Shown in pieces: positions 1 to 8,534 of a stretch of DNA of 64,000 nucleotides (positions within the stretch are counted from its first letter, which is position 1; every line of letters starts with the position of its first letter). This DNA is from Hyphomonadaceae bacterium JAD_PAG50586_4 (GTDB taxonomy: Bacteria > Pseudomonadota > Alphaproteobacteria > Caulobacterales > Aquidulcibacteraceae): contig CP096134.1 of assembly GCA_023242925.1 (NCBI GenBank), positions 3,677,501-3,741,500 on the forward strand, written 5' to 3'. The translations under genes and the position numbers were made by a program. The notes beneath the pieces were generated by a model. That model saw only the letters and a list, made by a program, of their open reading frames with translations. It did no database searches and was not told where the DNA came from.

Positions 1-2
1 AG

Positions 3-395
3 GAAATTGCGATCGTGACAAAGCGCGTCGCCGAGATGGCACATAGTCTCGATCTGCCCGCACCGAAGAACGTCGGAGAAGAAGTTGCGCGCGTGGTGGC
101 GATCTTCCGTGAGTTGCGCGGCGGCGCGACCTTGGACGGCAAGATGACGCTTAAGACGCCCTCGGGCACGTTATCGACGGCGGAAGCCATCGCTGTGGTG
201 ATTGGCGGTCTGAGCCACGCAGCATTCTTCAATGACGGAAAACTTGGCGCCGAGGGCGTCGCTCCAAACATGATTGGCGCAATCGTCAAGGATCCCGTGC
301 AGGATAAAGCCGTGCTTGAGGAATATCTGGAAACCGTCCTGAAGAAACGGCCTGAGTACGCCAATTATTACTCAATGCTGCTTGATCTCGTTTGA
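3..395 (+). CDS. MoxR-type AAA ATPase, C-terminal part (gene enters from the left edge)
   Basis: The reading frame is open from the first bases of the window, so this is the 3' end of a longer gene. The visible 130 residues contain no Walker motifs. They look like the helical lid that ends MoxR-family AAA ATPases, with a segment (about residues 5-45) leading from the sensor-2 region and a final KRPEYANYYSMLLDLV-like tail. The assignment rests on this resemblance and on context: it lies 6 bp ahead of a DUF5682 gene and then a VWA gene, the usual partners of such ATPases. MoxR ATPases remodel protein complexes together with VWA proteins. Confirmation needs the upstream sequence, which should show a GxxGxGKT motif. 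Confidence 0.6.
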   Translation, partial: EIAIVTKRVAEMAHSLDLPAPKNVGEEVARVVAIFRELRGGATLDGKMTLKTPSGTLSTAEAIAVVIGGLSHAAFFNDGKLGAEGVAPNMIGAIVKDPVQDKAVLEEYLETVLKKRPEYANYYSMLLDLV

Positions 396-401
396 TCGCC
401 G

Positions 402-2682
402 ATGGCTTCGGAAATCCGATATTTCGGCATACGCCACCATGGTCCGGGCTCCGCACGCCGGCTCATTGAGGCGCTTGACGAATTTCGCCCAGCGGTGGTG
501 CTTATCGAAGGACCGGCGGATGCATCGGATCTTCTGCCAATGCTTGCGGATGTGGCGATGAAGCCGCCTGTGGCGTTGCTAATGTATGCGACCGACGATC
601 CCGCGCACGTTTCGTTTTGGCCCTTCGCAACCTACTCGCCTGAATATCAGGCAACGCGCTGGGCGGTTCAGAACGGCGCTGCGTTGCGCTTCATTGACTT
701 GCCAGCGTCGTGGCGTTTGGCGCCCTCTGAACCAGCGCCATCAATGGACGCGCAAGACGAACAGAGCGCGGCCGCACCCGATGCGTCGCCGACTGCCCCG
801 ATAGAGGCGCCGTCTGCCCAAATGACGCTTGAGCGCGATCCCATCGGCGCGCTTGCTCTCGCCGCGGGGTATGAAGACGGCGAAAGCTGGTGGCGCGACG
901 TGGTAGAGGAAAACCCCGAACCCGGCCCCGTCTTTGCAGCCATCGCCGATGCGATGAGCGCATTGCGCGACGCCGCTTCCGCGCCTGAAGGGTTCGAAGC
1001 TGCGCGCGAAGCGCATATGCGCCTTGAGATATCTAAGGCAACAAAGCAGACCGAAGGCCCCGTGGCCGTCGTTTGCGGCGCGTGGCACGTCCCTGCGCTT
1101 CAATCGAAGGCGTCGGCCACCGCCGACCGCGCGCTGCTCAAGGGCGCGCCCAAGCAGAAGATAGCGGCCACCTGGGCGCCCTGGACCAGCCCACGCCTCG
1201 CGTTCTCAAGCGGATATAGGGCTGGCGTCACTGCGCCTGGCTGGTGCCAACACTTATGGGACACTCCGCGGAGCGCCGCAGCGACGCGATGGCTTGCTCG
1301 CATCGCCGCCTCGCTGCGCGAACGAGAGCATTTGGTGTCAACGGCCTCGTTGATCGAAGCAGAACGCCTTGCCTACGCGCTGGCTGCGTTACGCGATCGC
1401 CCTGCGCCGGGTTTCGAAGAGTTGCGCGATGCCGCGATCTCATGCCTGTGCTTTGGCGAGCCCCTCCTCTGGCACACGCTTTCGCAGGAGCTCCTGTTCG
1501 GCAGCGATGTCGGCGCCATTCCGCACAACGTGCCTTTGGCGCCCTTGCTTGAGGATTTGCAGCGCGAGCAAAAGCGTGTGCGTCTCAAACCTGAAGCCCT
1601 CGAGCGCGAGCTCTCGCTGGATCTGCGCAGCGACAGCGGGCTGGATCGTTCGACTTTACTGCACCGGCTTTCCCTGCTGGGCGTGCCGTGGGGCAAGCTC
1701 ACAGATGTCGGCAAGAGCCGCGGCACCTTCCGCGAACGTTGGACGCTGCGCTGGGAGCCGGAATATGCGGTCGCCCTAGTAGAGAACCTGATCCACGGGC
1801 CAACGATTGCCCAAGCGGCCGCGGGTAAAGTGAGCGCGCGCTACGGCGAGGCGGCGAACCTGCAGGCCTTGGCTGAACTGGTTTTTCAAAGTCTTACGGC
1901 GCAACTGCCGCCCGCGGTCGAAACTGGCATTGAACTTATTGAGAGACGCGCGGGTCAGACCAGCGATTGCGCGGAATTGTTGTCGTCATTGCCAGCACTG
2001 GCCGATGCCGTGCGCTACGGACAGGCGCGCGAGATCAACGCGGCGCAACTATCTTCGCTGGTCAAGCGCATCCTCGTCGAGGGTGCGCTGACATTGCCGT
2101 ATGCGGTGCGCCACCTCGATGCTGCCGCCGCCAGCGCCATACGCGGCGTTATCAATGCCGCCGACAAATCTACGGCGTTGATCGATCTCAATGAAGACGA
2201 ACGCGCCACTTGGCGGGGCGCGTTGCGGGCGATTACAGACGATCCGCAAGCAGCGCCCCTGATCGCTGGCGTAGCGGCGCGCCTGCTCTATGCCGCCGAG
2301 GAGCTTGCCCCCGAGGACGCAGCGCTGCTTCTCAGCCGCGCGCTCTCGCCCGGGCGTTCTATTGCTGATGCGGCGGGATTCTTCGAAGGTTTCTTCGAAG
2401 GTGCTGGCGAACTTTGATTCATGACAAGCCCCTGCGCGAAGCGGTGGACGCGTGGGTATTGTCATTGGACGTCGAAACTTTCACATCGAACCTCCCCTCT
2501 TCCGCCGCGCCTTCTCCAACCTGGATCGCATGCAACGCAGGCGCTTGCTCGATGCCTTGTTTGGCCGCTCCTCCACTGGACTGCAGGCCCGGATTCTGAC
2601 GCCCAATGCGGAAGCGCTGTGGCCCGCACACTTCGATCGCATTATCGCCATTGTGACCCCGAGGCCGACACCAAATGAGTGA
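402..2682 (+). CDS. DUF5682 family protein, interrupted by two single-base shifts
   Basis: The protein begins MASEIRYFGIRHHGPGSAR, a start typical of DUF5682 proteins, and runs about 760 residues if two shifts are repaired. The first frame stops at 2417, but the expected C-terminus continues in a second frame after the TTT at 2413-2415 (IHDKPLREAVDAWVLSLD). It then continues in a third frame after the C run at 2494-2497 (LFRRAFSNLDRMQRRRLLDA), ending at 2682. Each shift is explained by one missing base in a homopolymer. The last 8 bp overlap the next gene's start, which indicates translational coupling. DUF5682 has no established biochemical role. It travels with MoxR ATPases and VWA proteins, so a role in the same chaperone-like complex is inferred. 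Confidence 0.8.
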
Positions 2683-3853
2683 TGACCGCGAGCGTCGCTG
2701 GCGCCTCGCCCTCGGCGGCGAAGACGATGCGCTTAGCAAAGATGATCAGCGGCTCTCGGGCGCGTTGACCTCGCTTTACGGCGAAGGCGATGACGGCGAC
2801 GACGGAAAGAAGCGTCGTGGCGGCCTCGGGGGCTCGGCGCCCCATGTGGCGCGCTGGATGGGGGACATCCGCGCCTACTTTCCCTCTTCCGTCGTGCAGA
2901 TCGTGCAGAAGGACGCCTTCGAGCGTCTCGGGTTGCAGCGGATGTTGTTGGAGCCTGAATTCCTTGCCGCTGTCGAAGCGGACATCAACCTCGTCGCCAC
3001 ACTGATTTCGCTCCGCAACGTGATGCCGGACAAGACAAAGGATACCGCGCGTCAAGTCATCGCCAAAGTTGTCGCCCAACTGATGGATCGTCTCGAGCGC
3101 AAGACTGCAGACGCGCTGCGCGGCGCGGTCGACCGCTCACGGCGCATCTCCCGCCCGCGTTTTGCCGACATCGATTGGCCGCGAACCATCCGCGCCAATC
3201 TTCGCCACTACCAAGTCGAACACCAAAGCATCGTCCCAGAGCGGCTAGTCGGCTTCGCGCGTGAGCAGCGACGCATAGTGGACCTCGATGAGGTAGTGCT
3301 GTGTGTCGATCAGTCGGGATCGATGATGGCGTCGGTGGTGTACGCGTCGATCTTCGCTGCGGTGATGGCGTCTCTGCCCGTGGTGAAGACCAAGCTTGTC
3401 TGTTTTGACACCGTGGTCGTGGACCTAACGGAAGAACTTACAGATCCGGTGGAGGTATTATTCGGCGTGCAACTGGGCGGCGGCACCGACATCAACCAGG
3501 CCGTGGCCTATTGCGCCGACAAGATCGAGCGGCCGAGCAAGTCGCACTTCATCCTGATCACCGACCTCTACGAAGGCGGCAATGCCGAAGAACTACTGAC
3601 CCGAGTGGCGCGCCTCATTGGCATGGGCGTCAATGTCATCGTGCTGCTTGCGCTCAGCGATCAAGGCCGTCCGTCGTACCACCCTGAGCTCGCCGCGCGT
3701 GTAGCGGCTCTCGGCGCGCCCGTGTTTGCCTGCACGCCTGATCAATTTCCCGACCTGATGGCCGCGGCTCTCAAACGCGAAGACATTCATGCCTGGGCGG
3801 CAAAAGAAGACATCAAGTTGGTGGCAAAACAAACATTATCGGCCCGAGGCTGA
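2675..3853 (+). CDS. VWA (CoxE-like) domain protein of a MoxR module
   Basis: A 392-residue cytoplasmic protein without signal peptide. The C-terminal half (from about residue 205) is a von Willebrand A domain with a complete metal-ion-dependent adhesion site: DQSGSM (about 212), the Thr in GGGTDI (about 270), and the Asp in ITDLYEGG (about 291). The N-terminal 200 residues are charged and helical, with an acidic Gly/Asp-rich stretch near residues 36-45. The start ATG overlaps the stop of the DUF5682 gene (ATGAGTGA). VWA partners of MoxR ATPases act in metal-cofactor insertion or complex assembly; the client here cannot be read from the window. It is the last gene before the repeat-element region begins. 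Confidence 0.88.
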   Translation: MSDDRERRWRLALGGEDDALSKDDQRLSGALTSLYGEGDDGDDGKKRRGGLGGSAPHVARWMGDIRAYFPSSVVQIVQKDAFERLGLQRMLLEPEFLAAVEADINLVATLISLRNVMPDKTKDTARQVIAKVVAQLMDRLERKTADALRGAVDRSRRISRPRFADIDWPRTIRANLRHYQVEHQSIVPERLVGFAREQRRIVDLDEVVLCVDQSGSMMASVVYASIFAAVMASLPVVKTKLVCFDTVVVDLTEELTDPVEVLFGVQLGGGTDINQAVAYCADKIERPSKSHFILITDLYEGGNAEELLTRVARLIGMGVNVIVLLALSDQGRPSYHPELAARVAALGAPVFACTPDQFPDLMAAALKREDIHAWAAKEDIKLVAKQTLSARG

Positions 3854-3854
3854 G

Positions 3855-3960
3855 AGTCGTCCAAGGCTGGCCAGCCGTTGATTATGTCGGAGCGTCTGAT
3901 CCGCTCCAGCCATTGGCGTTGCTGCGCCTCTATGGCCAGACGTCGCCGAAAAGCGACCTT
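3855..3960 (+). repeat. array element copy 1 (divergent)
   Basis: First copy of the ~118-bp element, two bases after the VWA gene stop. It is of the second subfamily (GCCATTGGCGTTGCTGCG centre). It retains GTCC at the left, a GGCCAG block and the TCGCCGAAA block at the right end. Confidence 0.6.
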
Positions 3961-3997
3961 CAACGAGACACCCAGTCAGCACTCCAAGACTCCTGAT

Positions 3998-4447
3998 CTA
4001 ACAGGGTATGCCTAGGTCCGTGGGCCTCATCGGGTAGATCGTCAAAGCGGCCCGGTGCTCGGCAGATGCGCCGCACCCAAGCACCGCGACGCTTCGAACT
4101 CCGACCCCTTGCTGCGACAATCTTTCGGCCAAACCTTCGTACGCGACCTCCGCTCGGCGCTCTGCCAACTCGGGCAATTCGGCGTAACCACGCGATACGA
4201 TCATCACCTCGCCCATGCACATCCGCGCTCTGTTCGCGGCGGCATCGAGAACCTCGTTCGCGCGGCCATCAAGTTCGACGCCCGTCGGCGTGAACGGTAC
4301 CCAGAACTCGGAAGATGGGCACGGATCAACCGCCGGAAAGCCGACGACATTTGGAGGCGGGATCGGCGGCGGCGCAGTCGAACACGCTGAAACAGCGCTG
4401 ATTAGAACAGAAGCCAGAATGCCGATGAGTGCTCGAAGACGGTCCAT
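3998..4447 (-). CDS. OmpA-like lipoprotein, short
   Basis: 149 residues. The N-terminus has a basic start, a hydrophobic stretch (residues 7-20) and a lipobox ending at the Cys of SAVSAC, predicting an outer-membrane or periplasmic lipoprotein. A Pro-rich linker follows. Residues 55-125 resemble a small OmpA C-terminal (peptidoglycan-associating) fold: ELDGRANEVLDAAANRA, then a middle beta strand, then AERRAEVAYEGLAERL, and later AVLGCGASAEHRAALTIY. The canonical NxxLSxxRA motif is only loosely kept. The gene stands alone between element copy 1 and an insertion sequence. Lipoprotein status is well supported; the OmpA assignment is moderate. Confidence 0.65.
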   Translation of the reverse strand: MDRLRALIGILASVLISAVSACSTAPPPIPPPNVVGFPAVDPCPSSEFWVPFTPTGVELDGRANEVLDAAANRARMCMGEVMIVSRGYAELPELAERRAEVAYEGLAERLSQQGVGVRSVAVLGCGASAEHRAALTIYPMRPTDLGIPC

Positions 4448-4519
4448 GTAACAACACTACGCGATGCTCGCGCCGATGTCCGCTTCCGATGCCGTGGACG
4501 GCTCTCCCCCACCGGCGGC

Positions 4520-5655
4520 GTATGCTTCCGGTTTGAGCCGGAGGAGAGCCATGAGCAACGTAGTCACAATCGGGTTGGATATCGCGAAATCGGTTTTTCA
4601 GCTGCACGGGATCGATGCGTCCGGCACGGTGGTGCTGCGTCGTAAGCTGCCCCGATCTCGGATGTTGGCGTTTTTCGAAAAGCAGGCGCCATGTTTAGTG
4701 GGGCTCGAAGCGTGCGGCAGCTCACACTATTGGGGTCGAGAGTTAAGCCGTCTCGGCCACGATGTGCGCCTCATCCCGCCACGCTACGTAAAGCCCTACG
4801 TCAAACGCCAAAAGAACGATGCGGCTGACGCTGAAGCGATCTGCGAGGCGGTGACCCGTCCGAACATGCGGTTCGTGCCGATCAAATCGCCCGAGCAGCA
4901 AAGCATTATGATTGCGCATCGCACTCGCGCGATCTTGACCAGGCAGCGCACGCAATTGTCGAACGCCATACGCGGGCACACGGCTGAATTTGGTTTGGTT
5001 GCGCCCGTAGGGCGCAATGGTCTGGAGATGCTTATCGCGATCATCGCCGATGCCGCGGACAAGCGCGTGCCGGTCGACGCGCGGACAGCATTGCAAATGC
5101 TCATCGCGCAATTGCGGCTTGTGAATGAACAGATTCTAGAATCGGATCGCCAGATTATTGCGAGCGCACGCAGCACCGAGGTCGGCCGGCGATTGATGGG
5201 AATTCCCGGCGTGGGCCCGCTGCTCGCCAGTGCGCTCGTGGCTGCGGTGGCAGATCCACAATCCTTTCGATCGGGTCGCAACCTCGCGGCATGGATCGGA
5301 CTCGTGCCACGGCAAAACTCGAGCGGCGGCAAGGAACGATTGGGCGGCATCACCAAGCAAGGTGATCGTTATCTCCGGCAATTGCTTGTGGTGGGCGCCG
5401 TCGCTGTGATCCGATATGCACAGCGCCACGGCGCACGTCGGCCGTGGCTGGTGCAACTATTGGCGCGCCGAACGCCGAAGGTCGCCGCCGTGGCGCTGGC
5501 CAATAAGAATGCCCGAATAGCGTGGGCGATCATGACCAGCGGCGAGTGTTATCGCGAGCCGGCAGCAGCATAGAAACAAGCGCAGAGCTGCGCTCACGAA
5601 ATTGGTAAGGGCGAACATGAAGTAATGCGATAACCGGTCGAACCGGAAGACGGGA
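4520..5655 (+). mobile_element. IS110-family (IS1111-like) insertion sequence
   Basis: The element consists of one transposase gene flanked by an imperfect inverted pair: CTTCCGGTTTGAGCCGG at 4525-4541 and, on the opposite strand, CTTCCGGTTCGACCGGTT at 5632-5649. Sub-terminal inverted repeats are characteristic of the IS1111 subgroup, whereas IS110 proper usually lacks them. The outer boundaries given here are approximate because no target duplication is expected in this family. The non-coding strip at 5574-5655 (possibly continuing to 5824) is where IS1111-type elements are reported to carry their bridge RNA; I could not fold it here. The insertion lies between a lipoprotein gene and element copy 2. 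Confidence 0.7.
4551..5573 (+). CDS. IS110 family transposase (IS1111 subgroup)
   Basis: 340 residues, starting MSNVVTIGLDIAKSVFQLHG. The start is at 4551 behind the purine-rich GGAGGAGAGCC, not at the upstream ATGs of the same frame. The N-terminal RuvC-like DEDD domain shows GLDIAK (Asp10), VGLEACG (about 65) and VKRQKNDAADAEAI (about 92-105). The C-terminal Transposase_20 domain shows GIPGVGPLLASAL (about 224), carrying the Ser used in catalysis in this family, then WIGLVPRQNSSGGK and GDRYLRQLL. Length is normal for the family and the reading frame is intact. It would catalyse bridge-RNA-guided recombination of its own element. Identity is firm; activity is unknown. Confidence 0.95.
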   Translation: MSNVVTIGLDIAKSVFQLHGIDASGTVVLRRKLPRSRMLAFFEKQAPCLVGLEACGSSHYWGRELSRLGHDVRLIPPRYVKPYVKRQKNDAADAEAICEAVTRPNMRFVPIKSPEQQSIMIAHRTRAILTRQRTQLSNAIRGHTAEFGLVAPVGRNGLEMLIAIIADAADKRVPVDARTALQMLIAQLRLVNEQILESDRQIIASARSTEVGRRLMGIPGVGPLLASALVAAVADPQSFRSGRNLAAWIGLVPRQNSSGGKERLGGITKQGDRYLRQLLVVGAVAVIRYAQRHGARRPWLVQLLARRTPKVAAVALANKNARIAWAIMTSGECYREPAAA

Positions 5656-5824
5656 AAACCCAAGTCTGGCCCAGCGCCCTGAGCGCGTGCTTTCGATCGG
5701 GACCCGCCTTCGCGGAAGGCATTATGGCCAGCGGCGTATGTGTGCCGCATCAACAGGTCGAACACACGGCCGCACCGACCAAGTCTCGCAGAACTTCAAA
5801 GAATTCCCTTGCCAACGGAGAGCC
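5574..5824. other. non-coding IS right end and spacer
   Basis: About 250 bp between the transposase stop and element copy 2. It contains the right inverted repeat (5632-5649). No convincing protein-coding frame is seen on either strand. An IS1111-type bridge RNA, if present, should map here. Confidence 0.4.
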
Positions 5825-5940
5825 GTCCACACAGGGCCAGCGCCAGGCCGTAGGTAACATTTCACGACAGGCTGGCTCTCTCAATTCCTGCCGGTCGCGC
5901 CCTCCCCAAAATTCGGCGCGCTCTCGCCGAAAGACGACAT
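5825..5940 (+). repeat. array element copy 2
   Basis: Full-length copy: GTCC left end, GGGCCAGCG, then ATTTCACGACAGGCTGGC in place of the usual TTCTCGAATGACCGGC. The right hairpin TTCGGCG/CGCCGAA is perfect, and the copy ends in GACGACAT. Confidence 0.85.
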
Positions 5941-6042
5941 CCACGGGGGGGATCGCCTGTGCCTCCACAATATTTTTCCAATGAGCCGCGTGGCATGCGC
6001 CTGCTCATCTCCTCGCAGATGAACTCCTCTTCGTTGACCAAC

Positions 6043-6432
6043 TTACACTCGCCGAGTGCGCGTCAGCTTAGCAACCAAACTCCCGACCAAAAACCCGAGC
6101 GCTTGGATTAGGACGTGTGAAAGCGACAACAGATATCCGCCAAACGACCCGATTAGCTGTGCAGGCGCATCCCCCATCGAATGCACCCAAATACCGAAAC
6201 CGGCCCATGCAAACATGAGCGCCGCGCATGCCATCAATAGCGGCGCGCTTAGAGCGTCCGTGTGCTTTCTCCAAAAACCAAAGAAAAGCACGACCGTGAC
6301 ACTCCCGAGGTATGCTAGCGACGCAACGGGCACCCCTGTCGTTTGCGAATGCTCCATCAGCGGCGCGTACGGGCGGAGGTAGGCCACGGCAGATAATACA
6401 ATGAATGTCGCAACAAGAATCCATTGTCTCAT
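6043..6432 (-). CDS. four-helix membrane protein of unknown function
   Basis: 129 residues beginning MRQWILVATFIVLSAVAYLR. This start is preferred because AGGACC lies 6 bp upstream, and a longer reading would translate part of a repeat element. Four hydrophobic segments (about residues 4-19, 39-57, 68-86 and 98-118) give a compact inner-membrane protein ending in a basic tail KLTRTRRV. No domain is recognised. It is a single gene between element copies 2 and 3, with a half-copy of the element directly upstream of its start, so its promoter region is partly element-derived. Confidence 0.65.
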   Translation of the reverse strand: MRQWILVATFIVLSAVAYLRPYAPLMEHSQTTGVPVASLAYLGSVTVVLFFGFWRKHTDALSAPLLMACAALMFAWAGFGIWVHSMGDAPAQLIGSFGGYLLSLSHVLIQALGFLVGSLVAKLTRTRRV

Positions 6433-6440
6433 AACAGGTC

Positions 6441-6475
6441 CTATCAATTCGGCGCGGTCTCGCCGACGAGCTGCG
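6441..6475 (+). repeat. array element, solitary 3' half
   Basis: Only the right-hand hairpin block is present (CAATTCGGCGCGGTCTCGCCGA), 9 bp upstream of the preceding - strand gene. It is in the same orientation as all other copies. Confidence 0.7.
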
Positions 6476-6493
6476 ATACACGCTGATAGTGGA

Positions 6494-6610
6494 TATGTCC
6501 GAATGGAAGCATCGGGCCATCGGCAATATTTCACGACCGGCGCAGTCGCTCAATTCCCGACACTCATGCCCTACTCGCTAATTCGGCTCACGATCGCCGA
6601 AAGCCGCCAC
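6494..6610 (+). repeat. array element copy 3
   Basis: Full-length copy from ATATGTCCG to AAGCCGCCAC. It shows CAATATTTCACGACCGGCGC and CTAATTCGGCTCACGATCGCCGAAA. Confidence 0.9.
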
Positions 6611-6737
6611 CGCCGTATAGTGCGCATTCAGCCACCCTTTATAGCGGCGAGAGATCGAAGCACCTCCGGACACACGCAAGTTCCGACGTTCTTGCTGAGT
6701 TGCAAACAGCGATCTCGCGCCTAAAACTCGACAAACG

Positions 6738-7283
6738 ATGGAAGGATATCGTTCACCAGTCTCGGCGATAGGCACCATGATTGTTGCGGCGGCCTTGCTC
6801 GTCAGCGGTTGCGGCGACGCGCAAACAGAGAAAGCGGGCGCGATCCTCGCCCCTGAGCACATCACCGCTGAAGTTTTAGCATCGAGACATGCCAGTCCAG
6901 ATGACTGGCATCGCCTCGCTCTCTACGGCAACTGGGATGGCGTCGAAAATAGCGTTTGGCGAACGATCGTGCTGAATCCAGATTGCGATCAAGCGACAGC
7001 GCTCGCCATTTTCTGGAAGGCGTCTCCGGAGTATTACGTTGCGTTCAAAGATCGTGCGGACGTGCCTGCCGTCAATCTAAGCGGCTATGATTTGATCAAT
7101 CTGATCCGAGAGCGTTGGCAGAGCGGCGCCTATGTTCGATCAGAACTGGCGTTTGATCCCGATACCGATGCTTGGCCACTCGACTTTGACGACCTTCGTC
7201 GCCGCTACGGGGCGCGGGTCGATCAACTCATGCCCGCCACAATGCGCGTCAGGCTGGAAGGGCGACGCTTGGCTCAACGCTGA
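6738..7283 (+). CDS. DUF4274 domain lipoprotein
   Basis: 181 residues. A hydrophobic stretch runs into a lipobox (LLVSGC, Cys about residue 25), so the protein is probably anchored in the envelope; an alternative ATG at 6777 would shorten the signal peptide. Residues 52-100 match the DUF4274 signature: SPDDWHRLALYGNWDG, then the NPDCDQATALAIFWKASPEY block. DUF4274 proteins are short, of unknown function and common as isolated accessory genes. The C-terminal third is charged, ending VRLEGRRLAQR. It is one of the + strand genes in an array dominated by - strand genes and shares its inter-element segment with the convergent secreted protein at 7372. Confidence 0.75.
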   Translation: MEGYRSPVSAIGTMIVAAALLVSGCGDAQTEKAGAILAPEHITAEVLASRHASPDDWHRLALYGNWDGVENSVWRTIVLNPDCDQATALAIFWKASPEYYVAFKDRADVPAVNLSGYDLINLIRERWQSGAYVRSELAFDPDTDAWPLDFDDLRRRYGARVDQLMPATMRVRLEGRRLAQR

Positions 7284-7371
7284 TTTTGGCAATTCAAGAT
7301 GCAATGTCTGATTGGTTGCGAACTTAACAACCGGCCTACAGGCGACTTTCGTTGGCGCGCAAAAAGCAACG

Positions 7372-7998
7372 CTAGTTTTGAACCGTCGCATACAGCATCG
7401 GATGGCCGAGGGCTGACACGTCGGTCAACTCCACGCGCACCGCAGGCAAGGCCGGGTCCCTGGCGCGCGCAATAGCTAGATCACGCTCTGACTGATCAGA
7501 CACGACAAAGTAGCCGACAGCGCCTAGCTGCGGCTCAAGGCTGGTGCCGAGCGACGGCGCGCGAGCAAAATTTCCGATATAGGTCGCTTCTCCCGCATTG
7601 ATCGTGAACGGGATAGAAAATGGCGTGGCGGAGGACCACTCAACACCCGCCACAATCAGCGTGCCGCTGAAGCCGAAATCATAGATTTCGTAACGACCCG
7701 GTGGCAACGACTGAATAATCACTCGCCCCGCTTCGCGCCCGTAATAGTCGAGATTGTTTGGCCGAGGGCGAAAGAAGCCTACGCACCTGCAGACCATAGT
7801 GCCTCGATTGTCGGTGACAGGCTCTCCGATCGGTGTCGTTGTCCGTTGAAATCCGAATTCGAAATTCATGGCGATGTCGACTGAGCCGACGGAGTAGATC
7901 AGCGTCCCCGGCGCATCTCTGTCCTGTGCGCTCGCGACATTCGGGAACGCCAAAAACGCCGCAAACACGACGAGCGCGATTTGCTTGAACCAGCCCAT
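7372..7998 (-). CDS. secreted hypothetical protein
   Basis: 208 residues with a clear Sec signal peptide (MGWFKQIALVVFAAFLAFPNVASA, cleavage after the AxA near residue 24). The mature part is rich in beta-strand-forming residues. It has an SLPPGRYEIYDFGFSG stretch (about 93-108) like the PPGxYxL motifs of DUF2846-type and carboxypeptidase-regulatory-like beta sandwiches. The middle holds a Cys pair (MVCRCVGFF). No enzyme motif is visible. A periplasmic or surface beta-sandwich role is inferred from composition only. It is convergent with the DUF4274 lipoprotein gene, and its start lies next to element copy 4. Confidence 0.6.
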   Translation of the reverse strand: MGWFKQIALVVFAAFLAFPNVASAQDRDAPGTLIYSVGSVDIAMNFEFGFQRTTTPIGEPVTDNRGTMVCRCVGFFRPRPNNLDYYGREAGRVIIQSLPPGRYEIYDFGFSGTLIVAGVEWSSATPFSIPFTINAGEATYIGNFARAPSLGTSLEPQLGAVGYFVVSDQSERDLAIARARDPALPAVRVELTDVSALGHPMLYATVQN

Positions 7999-8035
7999 TT
8001 TACCTCCGCAACGCTGCTGCTTCTACGCGCAGGGC

Positions 8036-8152
8036 AACAATCCGGGAAGGGCCAGCACCGGGCTGCTCGCCGTATTTCACGACAGGCTTAGCCGCTCAAC
8101 TCCAGCCGCTGATCATGCCGCCAGCGTTAAGGCGCGCCATCGCCGAAACAAG
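8036..8152 (+). repeat. array element copy 4 (subfamily 2)
   Basis: Full-length copy with GGGCCAGCACCGGGC, GTATTTCACGACAGGC, the GCTGATCATGCCGCCAGCG centre and GGCGCGCCATCGCCGAAA. The stop codon of the next - strand gene (TCA at 8153-8155) abuts its right end. Confidence 0.85.
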
Positions 8153-8389
8153 TCAGTCGGGTGCTTCTTGCACCACGTCGAGGGATGCCGAGGCGTACCT
8201 CAGAATGTAAGGCTTCTGTTCCGGCGCGCCTATCGGAAACGAGTTGCCGAAAAACGCGACGTAGCAGTCGTAGCCCGCGATCTCGCGGCTATACCAACTG
8301 TGCACGACGACACCGAACTCCGGTCCGTCCTCAAGGCCATCGTATCGGACGTGGGTTCCGGGAGGCAGCAGCACGTCCTCTGACATCAC
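8153..8389 (-). CDS. small cytoplasmic protein, unknown
   Basis: 78 residues, no signal peptide or membrane segment. The start MMSEDVLLPPGTHVRYDG suggests a small beta-barrel opening. The middle contains GVVVHSWYSREIAGYDCYVAF and the end is acidic. I do not recognise the family; the compact length and aromatic content suggest an SH3-like or immunity-type small barrel, but that is a guess. Its stop codon directly touches the right end of element copy 4 and its start is about 20 bp from element copy 5, so almost the whole inter-element segment is gene. This is the clearest single-gene unit of the array. Confidence 0.6.
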   Translation of the reverse strand: MMSEDVLLPPGTHVRYDGLEDGPEFGVVVHSWYSREIAGYDCYVAFFGNSFPIGAPEQKPYILRYASASLDVVQEAPD

Positions 8390-8410
8390 TCAAAGCCTAA
8401 CGATCTCGAT

Positions 8411-8494
8411 GGTGCGTCAGGAATGTCTGGCGCGCTCTAATCCTGCCGCTCGAAGCTTGTCAGTCAATCCGGCGCGCCGTCGCCGAACTCGGCC
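8411..8494 (+). repeat. array element copy 5, left part missing
   Basis: Starts within the middle block (GTCTGGCGCGCTCTAATCC) and retains the complete right hairpin block CAATCCGGCGCGCCGTCGCCGAA. Confidence 0.75.
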
Positions 8495-8534
8495 ACGTGC
8501 ATAGCCCAGCTATCGAGCGCAATCGTCTGCGCGG

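Noticed and set aside
4055..4390. + strand frames opposite the OmpA-like lipoprotein
   Set aside because: They lack start signals and families; the - strand frame has a signal peptide with lipobox.
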